In this document: piece after piece, positions 1-8,225 of the stretch
How the letters are laid out: each line of letters opens with the position of its first letter
Position numbering within the stretch: the first letter of the stretch is position 1
From: DASWNP01 sp035537095
GTDB lineage: Bacteria > Acidobacteriota > Blastocatellia > Pyrinomonadales > Pyrinomonadaceae
Reading direction: 5' to 3'
Length of the DNA: 51,835 nt
Assembly: GCA_035537095.1 (NCBI GenBank)
Contig: DATLMV010000136.1
Location: 1 to 51,835 of the forward strand
The notes under the pieces: generated by a model
Seen by the model: the letters and a program-made list of their open reading frames with translations, nothing else
Databases searched by the model: none
What the model was told of the DNA's origin: nothing
Program-made: the position numbers and the translations under genes

Positions 1-354
1 CTGCGCGCGCGACGCCTCGGCAACGGCGGTCTCTCGCTGATGAGCGTGCCGGGCGAGGTGCACAAGTTCTCGTTCACGACCGCGGGCGGCAGCCGCCGTC
101 GCAGGGGCCGACGCGGCATGGTGACAGCCGAACCGCCCGACACGAGCATGACGACGACGACGGACAACACCGGCACCGAGGCGCAGCCTCCCGCCAGCGA
201 CACGGACGCGGACGCTGCCGCATCTGCCGCGACGGGGACGGGCACGCGTTCGCGTCGGCGTCGCAATCGTCGCAGCATGCGTCGCCGCGCGCGTCCGTCG
301 GTGAACATGTCCGAGAACATGAATATGAATACGAACAACAACATGACGCCCTAG
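1..354 (+). CDS. 3' end of an unidentified protein with Arg-rich tail (partial)
   Basis: The reading frame is open from the first base of the window to a TAG at 352-354, so this is the C-terminal part of a gene that starts upstream. About 117 residues are visible. After a short ordinary-looking stretch (LSLMSVPGEVHKFSF) come two Arg-rich blocks (GGSRRRRGRRG and RSRRRRNRRSMRRRAR) separated by an acidic, Ala/Thr/Asp-rich low-complexity linker, ending in an Asn/Met-rich tail. Basic tails of this kind are seen on RNA-binding enzymes such as helicases and ribonucleases, but the visible part has no catalytic motif, so no function is assigned. An ATG at 40 is only an internal Met. Confidence 0.6.
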   Translation: MRARRLGNGGLSLMSVPGEVHKFSFTTAGGSRRRRGRRGMVTAEPPDTSMTTTTDNTGTEAQPPASDTDADAAASAATGTGTRSRRRRNRRSMRRRARPSVNMSENMNMNTNNNMTP

Positions 355-439
355 AGGCTTCGGGCTTCGTCCAACACAGCAGCGGGGACGTTTGAGCCTG
401 AGCGAGATCAGTCCCGACGCCCTCTGTACAACCGTTCGA

Positions 440-478
440 CGCGGGCGGCGCGTCCGTAAAAAGGATGCGTCGCCCGCG
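440..478. terminator. Strong GC-rich hairpin after the partial gene
   Basis: Arms CGCGGGCG...CGCGTCC and GGATGCG...CGCCCGCG surround a 7-nt A-rich loop (GTAAAAA), with one-base bulges. It lies about 85 bases after the stop of the upstream partial gene. There is no clear T-run after it, so it may be a processing or partial termination structure rather than a classic intrinsic terminator. The gap to 618 also holds a second looser inverted repeat near 490-575 with an inner GCTCTC/GAGAGC hairpin. Confidence 0.45.
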
Positions 479-566
479 TTGATTTGAGGACGGGAGAGAA
501 GATGCTCAACGTCCGGCTCTCTGAGAACGAGAGCGAAGACGCCCGATGTCGTCTTCTCTCTTTCCC

Positions 567-595
567 GACATCTAACACCTAACATCTAACATCCG
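567..595. repeat. Short word array, AACATCTAACATCCG vocabulary (half array)
   Basis: About three near-copies of the word (A)ACATCTA lie just upstream of the AtuA-like gene. The same word makes up one arm of the hairpin arrays at 3991-4075, 27239-27320 and 41806-41889; here no full left arm with the same words is seen. Confidence 0.6.
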
Positions 596-617
596 TTTCG
601 CGCTTTGGTCTGTCGAG

Positions 618-1985
618 ATGAAAGAGAAGATACGCATTGCCAGCGGTCAAGGGTTCTGGGGCGACATGTTGGACGCGCCCGTGCGTCAGGTCGAGGGCGG
701 GCAGATAGACTATCTGATGCTCGACTATCTGGCCGAAGTCACGATGTCAATCATGCAGAAGCAGCGCGCGCGCGACCCCGCCGCTGGCTACGCGCGCGAT
801 TTCGTGCCCTTGATGCGCGAGATTCTGCCCGCGTGCATCCGGCGAAACATCCGCGTGACGGCCAACGCGGGTGGCGTCAATCCGAAAGGCTGCGCCGAAG
901 CCGTCGCCGCGACGGCGCGCGAACTCGGCCTGACGGGTCGCCTCCGCCTCGGCGTCGTCACCGGCGACGACATCATGGAGAGGCTCGACGATTTTCTCGC
1001 GCGCGGCATCGAACTGCGCAACATGGATACGGGTGAGCCGCTCTCGCGCGTGCGTGAAAGCATCCAGAGCGCGAACGTCTATCTCGGGGCATGGCCGATG
1101 GTCGAAGCCCTGCGGCGCGGCGCGCAGGTCGTCATCACGGGACGCGCGACCGATACGGGGCTGACGCTCGCGCCCATCATCCACGAGTTCGGCTGGCAGC
1201 CCGACGACTGGGACAAACTCTCCGCCGGAACCATCGCGGGCCACATCATCGAATGCGGCGCGCAATCTTCGGGCGGCAACTGCCAGTATGAATGGCGCAG
1301 CATTCCTGACCTTGCCGATGTCGGTTTTCCAATCATCGAAGCCGAAGCGGACGGCACGTTCGTCGTCACCAAACACGAGGGCACGGGCGGGCTCGTGTCA
1401 GTCCCGACAATCAAGGAACAACTCGTCTACGAGATGGGCGACCCGCACGAATACATCACGCCGGACTGCGTCGCCGATTTCACTTCGATTCGACTCGAAG
1501 ACGCGGGCCGGAATCGCGTCCGCGTCTATGGCATCGAGGGCCGACCGGCGACCGAGTTTTTGAAAGTCTCCATCAGCTATTCGGCGGGCTACAAGGCGGT
1601 CGGGACGCTCGTCTATTCGTGGCCCGATGCGTTCGAGAAGGCACAGGCCGCAGACAAAATCCTGCGCGCACGCCTCGAACGACTCGGCCTCCGCTTCGAA
1701 CACATCCTCACGGAATACGTCGGCGCAAACGCGACGCACGGCGCGCTCGCCGGTGCGCCCTCGACGGACTTGCCCGAAGTGCAACTGCGCGTCGGCGTGC
1801 GCGGCGCAGACCGCAAGGCCGTCGAGCGTTTCACCAAAGAGATTGCGCCGCTGATTCTGACGGGCCCGCCCGGCGTCACGGGCTTCGCCGGTGGCCGCCC
1901 GAAGGTCGAAGAGATCGTCGCCTACTGGCCCGCGCTCATCCCCAAACATGAGATCGTGCCGCACGTCGAAATCTTGGAGGTTTAG
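618..1985 (+). CDS. AtuA family protein (DUF1446)
   Basis: This 455-residue protein matches the acyclic terpene utilization AtuA / DUF1446 family along its length (N-terminal IRIASGQGFWGD, then GGVNPKGCAEAV and GTGGLVSVPTIKEQLVYEMG). AtuA is required for growth on citronellol-type terpenes and related acyl-CoA catabolism in Pseudomonas; its biochemical reaction is not established. Pseudomonas AtuA carries an extra C-terminal domain of about 100 residues. Here that domain is absent from the chain but appears as a separate gene at 2647. The ATG at 618 fits the family N-terminus. The neighbours (alpha/beta hydrolase, crotonases, acyl-CoA mutase) support a role in branched-chain acyl-CoA or terpenoid breakdown, which is inference. 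Confidence 0.85.
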   Translation: MKEKIRIASGQGFWGDMLDAPVRQVEGGQIDYLMLDYLAEVTMSIMQKQRARDPAAGYARDFVPLMREILPACIRRNIRVTANAGGVNPKGCAEAVAATARELGLTGRLRLGVVTGDDIMERLDDFLARGIELRNMDTGEPLSRVRESIQSANVYLGAWPMVEALRRGAQVVITGRATDTGLTLAPIIHEFGWQPDDWDKLSAGTIAGHIIECGAQSSGGNCQYEWRSIPDLADVGFPIIEAEADGTFVVTKHEGTGGLVSVPTIKEQLVYEMGDPHEYITPDCVADFTSIRLEDAGRNRVRVYGIEGRPATEFLKVSISYSAGYKAVGTLVYSWPDAFEKAQAADKILRARLERLGLRFEHILTEYVGANATHGALAGAPSTDLPEVQLRVGVRGADRKAVERFTKEIAPLILTGPPGVTGFAGGRPKVEEIVAYWPALIPKHEIVPHVEILEV

Positions 1986-1995
1986 AACATCAGAG

Positions 1996-2586
1996 ATGAG
2001 CGACGAACCGGGAGAGAGACGCGAAGAGGCGAACGTGTGGCAGCGCCGGAGTTCGGAGCAGGTGGCCGACTGTCGCGTGTTTCGCGTGCGCCGCGACCGC
2101 AGCACGAGCCAGCGCGACGAAGGGCGCGAGCACGATTTCTACGTCATCGAATCGCCCGACTGGATCAACGTCATCGCGCTCACGCCGGAGGACGAAGTTG
2201 TCTTGATCGAGCAATATCGCCACGGCTCGGGCGAGGTCATCTTGGAGATTCCGGGCGGGATGGTTGATGCGGGAGAGACGCCGCGCGAGTCCGCCGCGCG
2301 CGAACTGCTCGAAGAGACGGGCTACGCCCCGCGCGAGCTTCTCCTGCTCGGGCGGGCGCGTCCCAACCCGGCCATTCAAGACAACTGGATTTATACCTTC
2401 CTCGCGCGCGACGTGACGCTCAAAAGCGCGCCCGCCTTCGACTCGACCGAGCACGTCGTCTCCCGTCTCGTTCCGCTCTCAAGCGTCGCGGGCCTCATCG
2501 CCGACGGCAAGATTACACACGCGCTCGTTCTGGTTGGCTTTCATTTCCTGTCGTTATATAAAAGCGGTCTCGTCGCGGCTGAATGA
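1996..2586 (+). CDS. Nudix hydrolase, ADP-ribose pyrophosphatase type
   Basis: A 196-residue protein with a perfect Nudix box at residues 88-110: G88, E94, R102-E103, E106-E107, G109. The preceding EQYRHG and EIPGGMVDAGE are typical of the ADP-ribose/nucleoside-diphosphate-sugar pyrophosphatase branch, which cleaves the diphosphate bond with Mg2+. The reading frame stays open upstream inside the AtuA gene, but the ATG at 1996, 10 bases after the AtuA stop, gives the family N-terminus. It is embedded between the two parts of a split AtuA and is probably co-transcribed with them. Its substrate cannot be told from sequence; CoA or acyl-CoA derivatives are possible given the context but not shown. 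Confidence 0.9.
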   Translation: MSDEPGERREEANVWQRRSSEQVADCRVFRVRRDRSTSQRDEGREHDFYVIESPDWINVIALTPEDEVVLIEQYRHGSGEVILEIPGGMVDAGETPRESAARELLEETGYAPRELLLLGRARPNPAIQDNWIYTFLARDVTLKSAPAFDSTEHVVSRLVPLSSVAGLIADGKITHALVLVGFHFLSLYKSGLVAAE

Positions 2587-2646
2587 GAGGGAGGCGGCGC
2601 GCGCCGCGAATCGGAAGAACACCGGTAGCATCTCAAAATAGGACTG

Positions 2647-2991
2647 ATGAAAATTCAACTGCTCAAACTCGCGCACGCACGCTCGGGCGACAAAGGCGAC
2701 ACGGCCAACGTCGGCCTCATCGCGCTGCGCGACGAATATTATCCGCTGCTCGTGCGTGAAGTGACGGCGGCGCGCGTCAAAGAACATTTCGCAGGGATTT
2801 GCAGAGGCGAGGTCGAACGCTTCGAGTTGCCGAATCTCTCCGCGCTCAACTTCCTCCTGCACGAAAGCCTCGGCGGCGGCGGCACGCTCTCGCTGATGAC
2901 CGACGCGCAGGGCAAAACCTTCTCCACCGCGCTCCTCCGGATGCACGTCGAGGTCGGCGACGACGAAGCGCGCGAACTGCAATTACAGTAA
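2647..2991 (+). CDS. Detached AtuA C-terminal domain protein
   Basis: A 114-residue protein that begins KIQLLKLAHARSGDKGDTAN, the typical opening of the C-terminal domain found fused to DUF1446 in long AtuA proteins. Residues about 75-90 (LGGGGTLSLMTD) and the acidic C-terminus also fit. It is complete, with its own start and stop. I infer it works with the DUF1446 protein encoded at 618-1985, from which it is separated only by the Nudix gene. Its stop codon is followed directly by a word-repeat array. Confidence 0.75.
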   Translation: MKIQLLKLAHARSGDKGDTANVGLIALRDEYYPLLVREVTAARVKEHFAGICRGEVERFELPNLSALNFLLHESLGGGGTLSLMTDAQGKTFSTALLRMHVEVGDDEARELQLQ

Positions 2992-3064
2992 CGAGTGTTG
3001 AGTGACGAGTGACAAGTTAAAAGCTTTGTCCTGCCCGTCACTCGTCACCTGTCACCCGTCATTT
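2992..3064. repeat. Inverted word array, GAGTGAC(G/A)AGTGAC
   Basis: The left arm repeats (GA)GTGACGAGTGACAAG and the right arm repeats the complement (CGTCACTCGTCACCTGTCAC), with about 20 bases between them. The array starts at the stop codon of the upstream gene and ends about 8 bases before the next start, so it fills the whole intercistronic gap. Confidence 0.8.
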
Positions 3065-3071
3065 AAAAAAG

Positions 3072-3989
3072 ATGAGTAACCAGTTGACCGAACTCGACCC
3101 GTCCATCCGCCACGGCTATGCGCAGGTGGGCGACGTGCGCTTGCACTACGCGGAATGCGGCGGCGGCGACCGGCTCGTCATCCTGCTGCACGGCTTCCCC
3201 GAATGCTGGTACTCTTGGCGACATCAACTCGCCGCGCTCGGCGAGCATTACAGGGTCGTCGCGCCGGACATGCGCGGCTACAATCTGAGCGACAAACCGC
3301 CGCGCGTGGACGACTATCGCAACGAGCGTCTGGTTGACGACGTGATCGGTTTGATACGCCATTTCGGCGCACGCGAGGCGGCTATCGTCGGGCATGATTG
3401 GGGCGCGGTGGTCGCATGGTCGGTCGCGCTGGCGTTTCCCGAATACGTCCGGAAGTTGGCGGCGTTGCAGGTTCCGCCGCCCGCCGTGTGGGCCGCGAAC
3501 ATGAGTTGGCGGCAGGCTTTGAAGAGTTGGTATATGCTCTTTTTCCAAGTTCCCGAACTCCCCGAATGGGCGATCAGCGCGAATGATTTCGCCTCGCTCC
3601 AACGCACCTTCAAGCAGACGGCACGCCCCGGCACGTTCAACGAAACCGACATCGCCGTCTATAAAGCCGCGCTCAACCAACCCGCCGCGCTCACGAGCGC
3701 GATCAACTACTACCGCGCCAATTTCAAACGGCTCGGGCAAAACTTTCTTTCCTTGCTCTCGAAGCGCGAAGGCGGGCAGAGAGTCTACGCCCCACGCGTG
3801 CGCGTGCCGACGCTGTTCATCTATGGCGAACGCGATTTTGCCGTCCTCCCCGAAACCGTGCGCGGCGTCGGCGCATACGTCGCCGCACCATACACCGAAC
3901 TGCGTCTCCCCCAAAGCAACCATTGGGTGCAACAGGAATCACACGTCGAGGTCAACGCCGCGCTTCTGAGCTTTTTGGAAGAAGGATAA
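3072..3989 (+). CDS. Alpha/beta hydrolase, epoxide hydrolase/haloalkane dehalogenase-like
   Basis: A 305-residue alpha/beta hydrolase. HGFPE at 40-44 forms the oxyanion hole. The nucleophile elbow is GHDWGA (about 107-112) with Asp109 as nucleophile, which is characteristic of soluble epoxide hydrolases and haloacid/haloalkane dehalogenases rather than Ser esterases. The acid is probably Asp in YGERDFAVLPE and the base His in SNHWVQQESH. Tyr residues in the lid could activate an epoxide. The substrate is unknown. It follows the AtuA genes on the same strand and is probably cytoplasmic, as no signal peptide is seen. Confidence 0.85.
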   Translation: MSNQLTELDPSIRHGYAQVGDVRLHYAECGGGDRLVILLHGFPECWYSWRHQLAALGEHYRVVAPDMRGYNLSDKPPRVDDYRNERLVDDVIGLIRHFGAREAAIVGHDWGAVVAWSVALAFPEYVRKLAALQVPPPAVWAANMSWRQALKSWYMLFFQVPELPEWAISANDFASLQRTFKQTARPGTFNETDIAVYKAALNQPAALTSAINYYRANFKRLGQNFLSLLSKREGGQRVYAPRVRVPTLFIYGERDFAVLPETVRGVGAYVAAPYTELRLPQSNHWVQQESHVEVNAALLSFLEEG

Positions 3990-3990
3990 A

Positions 3991-4075
3991 GCAGGGGATA
4001 GATGCCGGATGTCGGATGTTAGTAAAAACTCAAATCATCTGAGCTAACATCTAACATCCGACATCTATCCTCTGC
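3991..4075. repeat. Inverted word array, GGATGTCGGATGTTAG family
   Basis: The left arm (3991-4022) and right arm (4043-4075) are about 32 bases each and nearly complementary. They are built of GATGCCGGATGTCGGATGTTAG-type words, with a 20-base AT-rich spacer. The array begins right after the TAA of the hydrolase gene. A GAAGGA ribosome-binding site for the next gene lies immediately outside it. The vocabulary is shared with arrays at 27239, 41806 and (half) 567. Confidence 0.85.
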
Positions 4076-4084
4076 CTGAAGGAT

Positions 4085-4849
4085 ATGGAAGAGACGAGTC
4101 CATTGCTCTATTCGGTTGAGGGCGCGGTCGCTCTCATCACGCTGAACCGTCCCGAGAAGCGCAACGCTTTGAACGATGCGCTCATCTCCGAATTGAAAGA
4201 TGCGCTGCGCCGCGCGGACGAAGACAAGGGCGTGCGCGTCGTCGTCATCACGGGCGCGGGCGCGGATTTTTGCTCCGGCGCAGACCTCTCCGCGCTGCAA
4301 AAAATCTCGGAAAGCTCAATCACGGAAAACCTCGAAGACGCGCAATCCCTGATGGAGTTGTTCGTCCTCATTCGACGCGTGCGCGTGCCCGTCGTCGCCG
4401 CCGTGCGCGGGCGCGCGCTGGCCGGAGGGTGCGGGCTGGCGACCGCGTGCGACATCGTGCTGGCCGCCGCCGCCGCGCGCTTCGGTTATCCGGAAGTGAA
4501 GATCGGTTTTGTGCCCGCGATGGTGATGGCTATCCTGCGTCGCAACGTCTCGGAGAAACGCGCGTTTGAACTGATCACGCGCGGCGCGGAAATCAGCGCG
4601 GGCGAAGCCGAGCGCATCGGGCTCATCAATCACGTCTTCGACGACGAGACGTTCGAGGCGGAAGTCGAGAAGTACATCGCGGGCTTCGAGCGTGTCAGCC
4701 GTTCCGCCGTCGTGCTGACGAAACGACTGCTCTATCACATGGACGGCCTCACCTTCGACGCCGCGCTGCAATCCGGCGTCGAGACCAACGCCATCGCCCG
4801 CATGACCGAAGACTGCCAGAAGGGAATCGCGCGCTTCCTCAAAAAGTGA
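4085..4849 (+). CDS. Enoyl-CoA hydratase/isomerase family protein
   Basis: A 254-residue crotonase-fold protein: LNRPEKRNALN (20-30), oxyanion-hole CSGADLSAL (63-71), AGGCGLATACD (113-123) and FGYPEVKIGFVP (133-144). Of the two catalytic glutamates of rat enoyl-CoA hydratase, the second is present (Glu137) but the first is Gly117. This pattern occurs in a large bacterial subgroup of uncertain substrate, so simple hydration of crotonyl-CoA is not assured. It stands at the end of the plus-strand catabolic cluster and converges on the minus-strand crotonase gene at 5005. Confidence 0.85.
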   Translation: MEETSPLLYSVEGAVALITLNRPEKRNALNDALISELKDALRRADEDKGVRVVVITGAGADFCSGADLSALQKISESSITENLEDAQSLMELFVLIRRVRVPVVAAVRGRALAGGCGLATACDIVLAAAAARFGYPEVKIGFVPAMVMAILRRNVSEKRAFELITRGAEISAGEAERIGLINHVFDDETFEAEVEKYIAGFERVSRSAVVLTKRLLYHMDGLTFDAALQSGVETNAIARMTEDCQKGIARFLKK

Positions 4850-5004
4850 AGGGTTTTCCGAAAGCACACTCAAGAACAAACGCCGCCGGGTTTTGAGCCA
4901 ATGTTTATGCGGCTTCCAAGACGCCGGAGATGTGTGGGAGGCGCGTCCGGGCAACGAGTTGTCTTCGGATACGTGAGAGCTTTCTTCGCAACACTTGAGC
5001 GCGC

Positions 5005-5679
5005 TCACGTCGCCCGTCGAACTTCGCGGACGATGTTTTTGATGTCCGCCGCGTCGAGCGTCTGCGCCAACGCAAGCGCGCACGCGAGCGCGTCTTCGCC
5101 GAGACGATTCACCAGACCAATCTCTTGAGCCTCACGAGCATTCAAACGCTTGGCCGTCGCAAACATCTGAAGGGCGCGCGTCGCGCCGACGAGACGCGGG
5201 AGCCTTTGCGTGCCGCCCCATCCGGTGATGATGCCGAGACGCGCGCCCGGATGCGCGAACACGGCGCGCGGGGAAGCGCAGCGCAGGTCGCAGGCGAGCG
5301 CGAGGTCGAGCGCGCCGCCCATGCAGTAGCCGTTGACGGCGGCGATTGTCAGCGCCTTCGCGTCGGCGATTCGTTGCATCAAGCGTTGACCTCGCGCGGC
5401 AAACCCGGCAGCGGTCGCGGGCGTGAGCGCGCGCAGTTCGCGGATGTTTGCGCCGGACGCAAATACGTCGCCCGTGCCGGTGAAGATGATGGCGGAGACG
5501 TGCGCGGCTGCGTCTAACGCGGAGACGGTCGCGTCCAATTCTTCGAGTGTTTGAATAGAGAGAGCGTTTCGTTCGGCGGGACGGTTGAGGCGAACAATCG
5601 CTACGGTGTCGCGCATCTCGACACGGACGGCGTCGTCATCGTGCGCGTCGCCGTCGCTCTCGTGCGCCCCGTCGGTCAT
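5005..5679 (-). CDS. Enoyl-CoA hydratase/isomerase family protein with altered active site
   Basis: A 224-residue crotonase: LNRPAERNAL (31-40), ASGANIREL (74-82), MGGALDLALACD (120-131), HPGARLGIITGWGGTQRL (143-160). At the two catalytic glutamate positions it has Asp125 and Gly145, so it may be an isomerase, hydrolase or decarboxylase rather than a hydratase. The reading frame extends upstream to 5820, but the ATG at 5679 overlaps the stop of the B12-binding gene (ATGA), a normal translational-coupling arrangement. It is probably co-transcribed after the mutase subunits. Confidence 0.8.
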   Translation of the reverse strand: MTDGAHESDGDAHDDDAVRVEMRDTVAIVRLNRPAERNALSIQTLEELDATVSALDAAAHVSAIIFTGTGDVFASGANIRELRALTPATAAGFAARGQRLMQRIADAKALTIAAVNGYCMGGALDLALACDLRCASPRAVFAHPGARLGIITGWGGTQRLPRLVGATRALQMFATAKRLNAREAQEIGLVNRLGEDALACALALAQTLDAADIKNIVREVRRAT

Positions 5680-6083
5680 GTGCGTGGGCGGACGTTTTCG
5701 CGGAGGAATTTGACGATGTCTTCGGTGGAGGTTCCGGGCAGAAAAACTTCGGCGACGCCCTGTTCCTTGAGGCGTTGGATGTCCTCCGTCGGGACGATGC
5801 CGCCGACGAGCACGAGGCAATCGTCCATCTCTCTTTCGCGCAGCAGTTGCACGATGCGCGGGCAGAGCGTGTTGTGCGCGCCGCTCAGGATGGAGACGCC
5901 GACGGCGTCCACGTCCTCTTGCAGCGCGGCGGCGGCGATCATCTCCGGCGTCTGCCGCAGACCCGTGTAGATAACCTCCATCCCCGCATCGCGCAGAGCG
6001 CGCGCGATGACCTTCGCCCCACGGTCGTGACCGTCGAGGCCGGGCTTGGCGACGAGAACGCGGATTTTCCTTGATTGTTCCAT
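5676..6083 (-). CDS. icmB: B12-binding small subunit of acyl-CoA mutase (IcmB-like)
   Basis: A 135-residue cobalamin-binding domain. The DGHDRG motif (about 18-23) supplies the His that replaces dimethylbenzimidazole as lower axial ligand (DxHxxG). Downstream SILSGAHN and LVGGIVP are typical of the C-terminal domain of methylmalonyl-CoA mutases. The length matches the separate small subunits of isobutyryl-CoA mutase (about 136 residues) and archaeal methylmalonyl-CoA mutase. It lies just downstream of the large subunit on the same strand, separated by a word array. The assignment to Icm rather than Mcm rests on the large subunit. Confidence 0.8.
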   Translation of the reverse strand: MEQSRKIRVLVAKPGLDGHDRGAKVIARALRDAGMEVIYTGLRQTPEMIAAAALQEDVDAVGVSILSGAHNTLCPRIVQLLREREMDDCLVLVGGIVPTEDIQRLKEQGVAEVFLPGTSTEDIVKFLRENVRPRT

Positions 6084-6089
6084 TGGCTC

Positions 6090-6141
6090 AACGATTCATT
6101 GATTCATTGATTCGATGGACAAATGAATCAATGAATAAATT
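6090..6141. repeat. Inverted word array, GATTCATT
   Basis: Left arm with three GATTCATT words, right arm with GAATCAATGAAT, about 12 bases apart. It sits in the 58-base gap between the large-subunit stop (6142) and the small-subunit start (6083) of the mutase. Confidence 0.75.
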
Positions 6142-7824
6142 CTAGAACGCGGGCTCCTCGTAGAGGCCGTACACGTCGCGCAGGGCGTCGCAGATTTCGC
6201 CGAGCGTGGCGTAGGCGCGGACGGCTTCGATGGTCGCGGGCATCGTATTGTCGCCCGCGTGCGCGGCGCGCTTGAGTTTCTCAAGGGCGTTGTCTACCGC
6301 GCCCGCGTCGCGTGCGGCGCGCGTCTCTTCCATGCGTTGCACCTGACGCTCGCGGACTGCTTCGTTGATGACGAGGATGGGCACTTCGTTCGGCTCGTCC
6401 GTCATCTGGTATTTGTTGACGCCGACGATTGTTTGGTCGCCGCGCTCGACCGCCTTCTGATATTGATAGGCCGAGTCCTGTATCTCGCGCTGCGGGAATC
6501 CCTTCTCGACGGCTTCGACCATGCCGCCCATCGCGTCAATCTTGGCGAAATAGTCGAGCGCGCCGTCCTCCATCTTCTTCGTCAGGGCCTCGACGAAGTA
6601 TGAGCCGCCCAGAGGGTCAACCGTGTTCGCGACGCCCGTCTCCTCCGCGATGATCTGCTGCGTGCGCAGCGCAATCAACGCGGCGCGGTCGGTGGGAAGC
6701 GCGAGGGCTTCGTCGTAGGCGTCGGTGTGCAGGCTGTTCGTGCCGCCGAGCACTCCGGCGAGGGCTTGGATGGCGACGCGGACGATGTTGTTCAGAGGCT
6801 GCTGCACGGTGAGCGAGACGCCTGCGGTCTGCGTGTGAAAACGCATCTGCAACGTGCGCGGATTGGTCGAGCCGAAACGCTCGCGCATCGTCCGCGACCA
6901 GATGCGGCGCGCCGCGCGATACTTGGCAATCTCCTCGAAGAAATCGTTGTGCGCGTTGAAGAAGAAGGAGATGCGCGGCACAAACTCATCTATGTCGAGA
7001 CCGGCATCAACGCCCCATTGCACATATTCAATGCCGTCGCGCAGCGTAAACGCAAGCTCTTGAACGGCGGTCGCGCCCGCCTCGCGGATGTGATAGCCGC
7101 TGACGGAGATCGGGTTATATCTCGGCACGTGCTGCGTGCAGAACTCGAAGGTGTCAATGACGAGTTTCATCGCCGGACGAATCGGATAAATCCATTCCTT
7201 CTGCGCGATGTACTCTTTCAAAATATCGTTTTGCAGCGTGCCGGAAATCTTGCGCCAGTCCGCGCCCTGCTTCTCGGCCACGACCAGATACATCGCCAGC
7301 AGAACGGACGCGGGCGCGTTGATGGTCTGCGAAACCGTCACCGCTTCGAGCGGGATACCGTCGAAGAGCACCTCCATGTCGGCGAGCGAGGAGACGGCCA
7401 CGCCGCACTTGCCGACCTCGCCTTCGGAGACGGGCGAGTCGGCGTCGAAGCCCATCAGCGTCGGCAGGTCGTAGGCGACGGAGAGCCCGGTCTGTCCCTG
7501 TTCGAGAGGATATTTGAAACGCGCGTTGGTCTCTTCGGGTGTGCCGAAGCCCGCGAACTGTCGCATCGTCCAGAGCTTGCCGCGATAGCCGGTCGGGTGG
7601 ATGCCGCGCGTGTAGGGAAAGTCGCCGGGAAAGGCGATGTCGCGCTCGAAGTCAACTCCGGCGGCGTCGGCGGGCGTGTAGAGACGGTTCACTTCTTCGA
7701 GCGACACGGTCTCGAAGCGCGTCTTGCGTTCGGCGCGTTTCTTTAGCACCGGCTCAAGCGTCTCCTGCTCCCAACGCTCGACCGCCGCTTGTTCCGGCGA
7801 AGCAATCTCTTTTGTTTCCGGCAT
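6142..7824 (-). CDS. icmA: Acyl-CoA mutase large subunit, isobutyryl-CoA mutase type
   Basis: A 560-residue TIM-barrel large subunit of an adenosylcobalamin acyl-CoA mutase, without a B12 domain. SGYH (His245), TLQND (Gln198) and the FFFNAHNDFFEEIAKYRAAR region match the family. At the two specificity positions, Tyr89 and Arg207 of Propionibacterium methylmalonyl-CoA mutase are Phe90 (RQFAGFG) and Gln208 (KEYIAQ). Phe plus Gln is the reported signature of isobutyryl-CoA mutase, and the length is close to IcmA (566). Ala117 argues against 2-hydroxyisobutyryl-CoA mutase. The likely reaction is isobutyryl-CoA to n-butyryl-CoA. The start at 7824 has GGGAG upstream; the open frame to 8052 lacks family similarity. 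Confidence 0.75.
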   Translation of the reverse strand: MPETKEIASPEQAAVERWEQETLEPVLKKRAERKTRFETVSLEEVNRLYTPADAAGVDFERDIAFPGDFPYTRGIHPTGYRGKLWTMRQFAGFGTPEETNARFKYPLEQGQTGLSVAYDLPTLMGFDADSPVSEGEVGKCGVAVSSLADMEVLFDGIPLEAVTVSQTINAPASVLLAMYLVVAEKQGADWRKISGTLQNDILKEYIAQKEWIYPIRPAMKLVIDTFEFCTQHVPRYNPISVSGYHIREAGATAVQELAFTLRDGIEYVQWGVDAGLDIDEFVPRISFFFNAHNDFFEEIAKYRAARRIWSRTMRERFGSTNPRTLQMRFHTQTAGVSLTVQQPLNNIVRVAIQALAGVLGGTNSLHTDAYDEALALPTDRAALIALRTQQIIAEETGVANTVDPLGGSYFVEALTKKMEDGALDYFAKIDAMGGMVEAVEKGFPQREIQDSAYQYQKAVERGDQTIVGVNKYQMTDEPNEVPILVINEAVRERQVQRMEETRAARDAGAVDNALEKLKRAAHAGDNTMPATIEAVRAYATLGEICDALRDVYGLYEEPAF

Positions 7825-8225
7825 GGCTCGCTCAATCTCTCCCGCCTCGCGCTCCGCAACCTTGCGGCACGCTCCGGCGCTGTTCGTTTGTATCGTCTTT
7901 GTTAACAGATAGTTCGATATTAGTTGACGCTCGCGCAGGGTGTCAACCGCATGCTTCTCACGAAAGAGCGTGCGCGCGGACGCGCGTTTGCGCCGTGCCT
8001 TGAGCGACCGGGAAGGCGTGAGCGGGATGCGCGGCTGCATGCTTTTGTACACAGCCGCGCATAGTCCGGTGGGAACGTCTATCGAGCAGGAAACGGGCGG
8101 AGAAAGAGCGGCAGGCTACCGGCGGAATCGAGAAATTTTTTGATGACTCTCAGCATCTTTTGACGACCGACTTCGTCTGGTTATTTTGCAGACCGACTAC
8201 GTCGAACGAAGGTTCTACGCCGTCT
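7825..8225. other. Gap without recognised gene
   Basis: About 400 bases between the mutase start and the FtsL-like stop, both on the minus strand. It holds the leader of the mutase gene and no protein I can support. Two related stretches, CGACCGACTTCGTCTGG and CAGACCGACTACGTCG near 8163-8205, form an imperfect repeat with possible weak pairing. No convincing promoter or terminator was identified. Confidence 0.5.
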
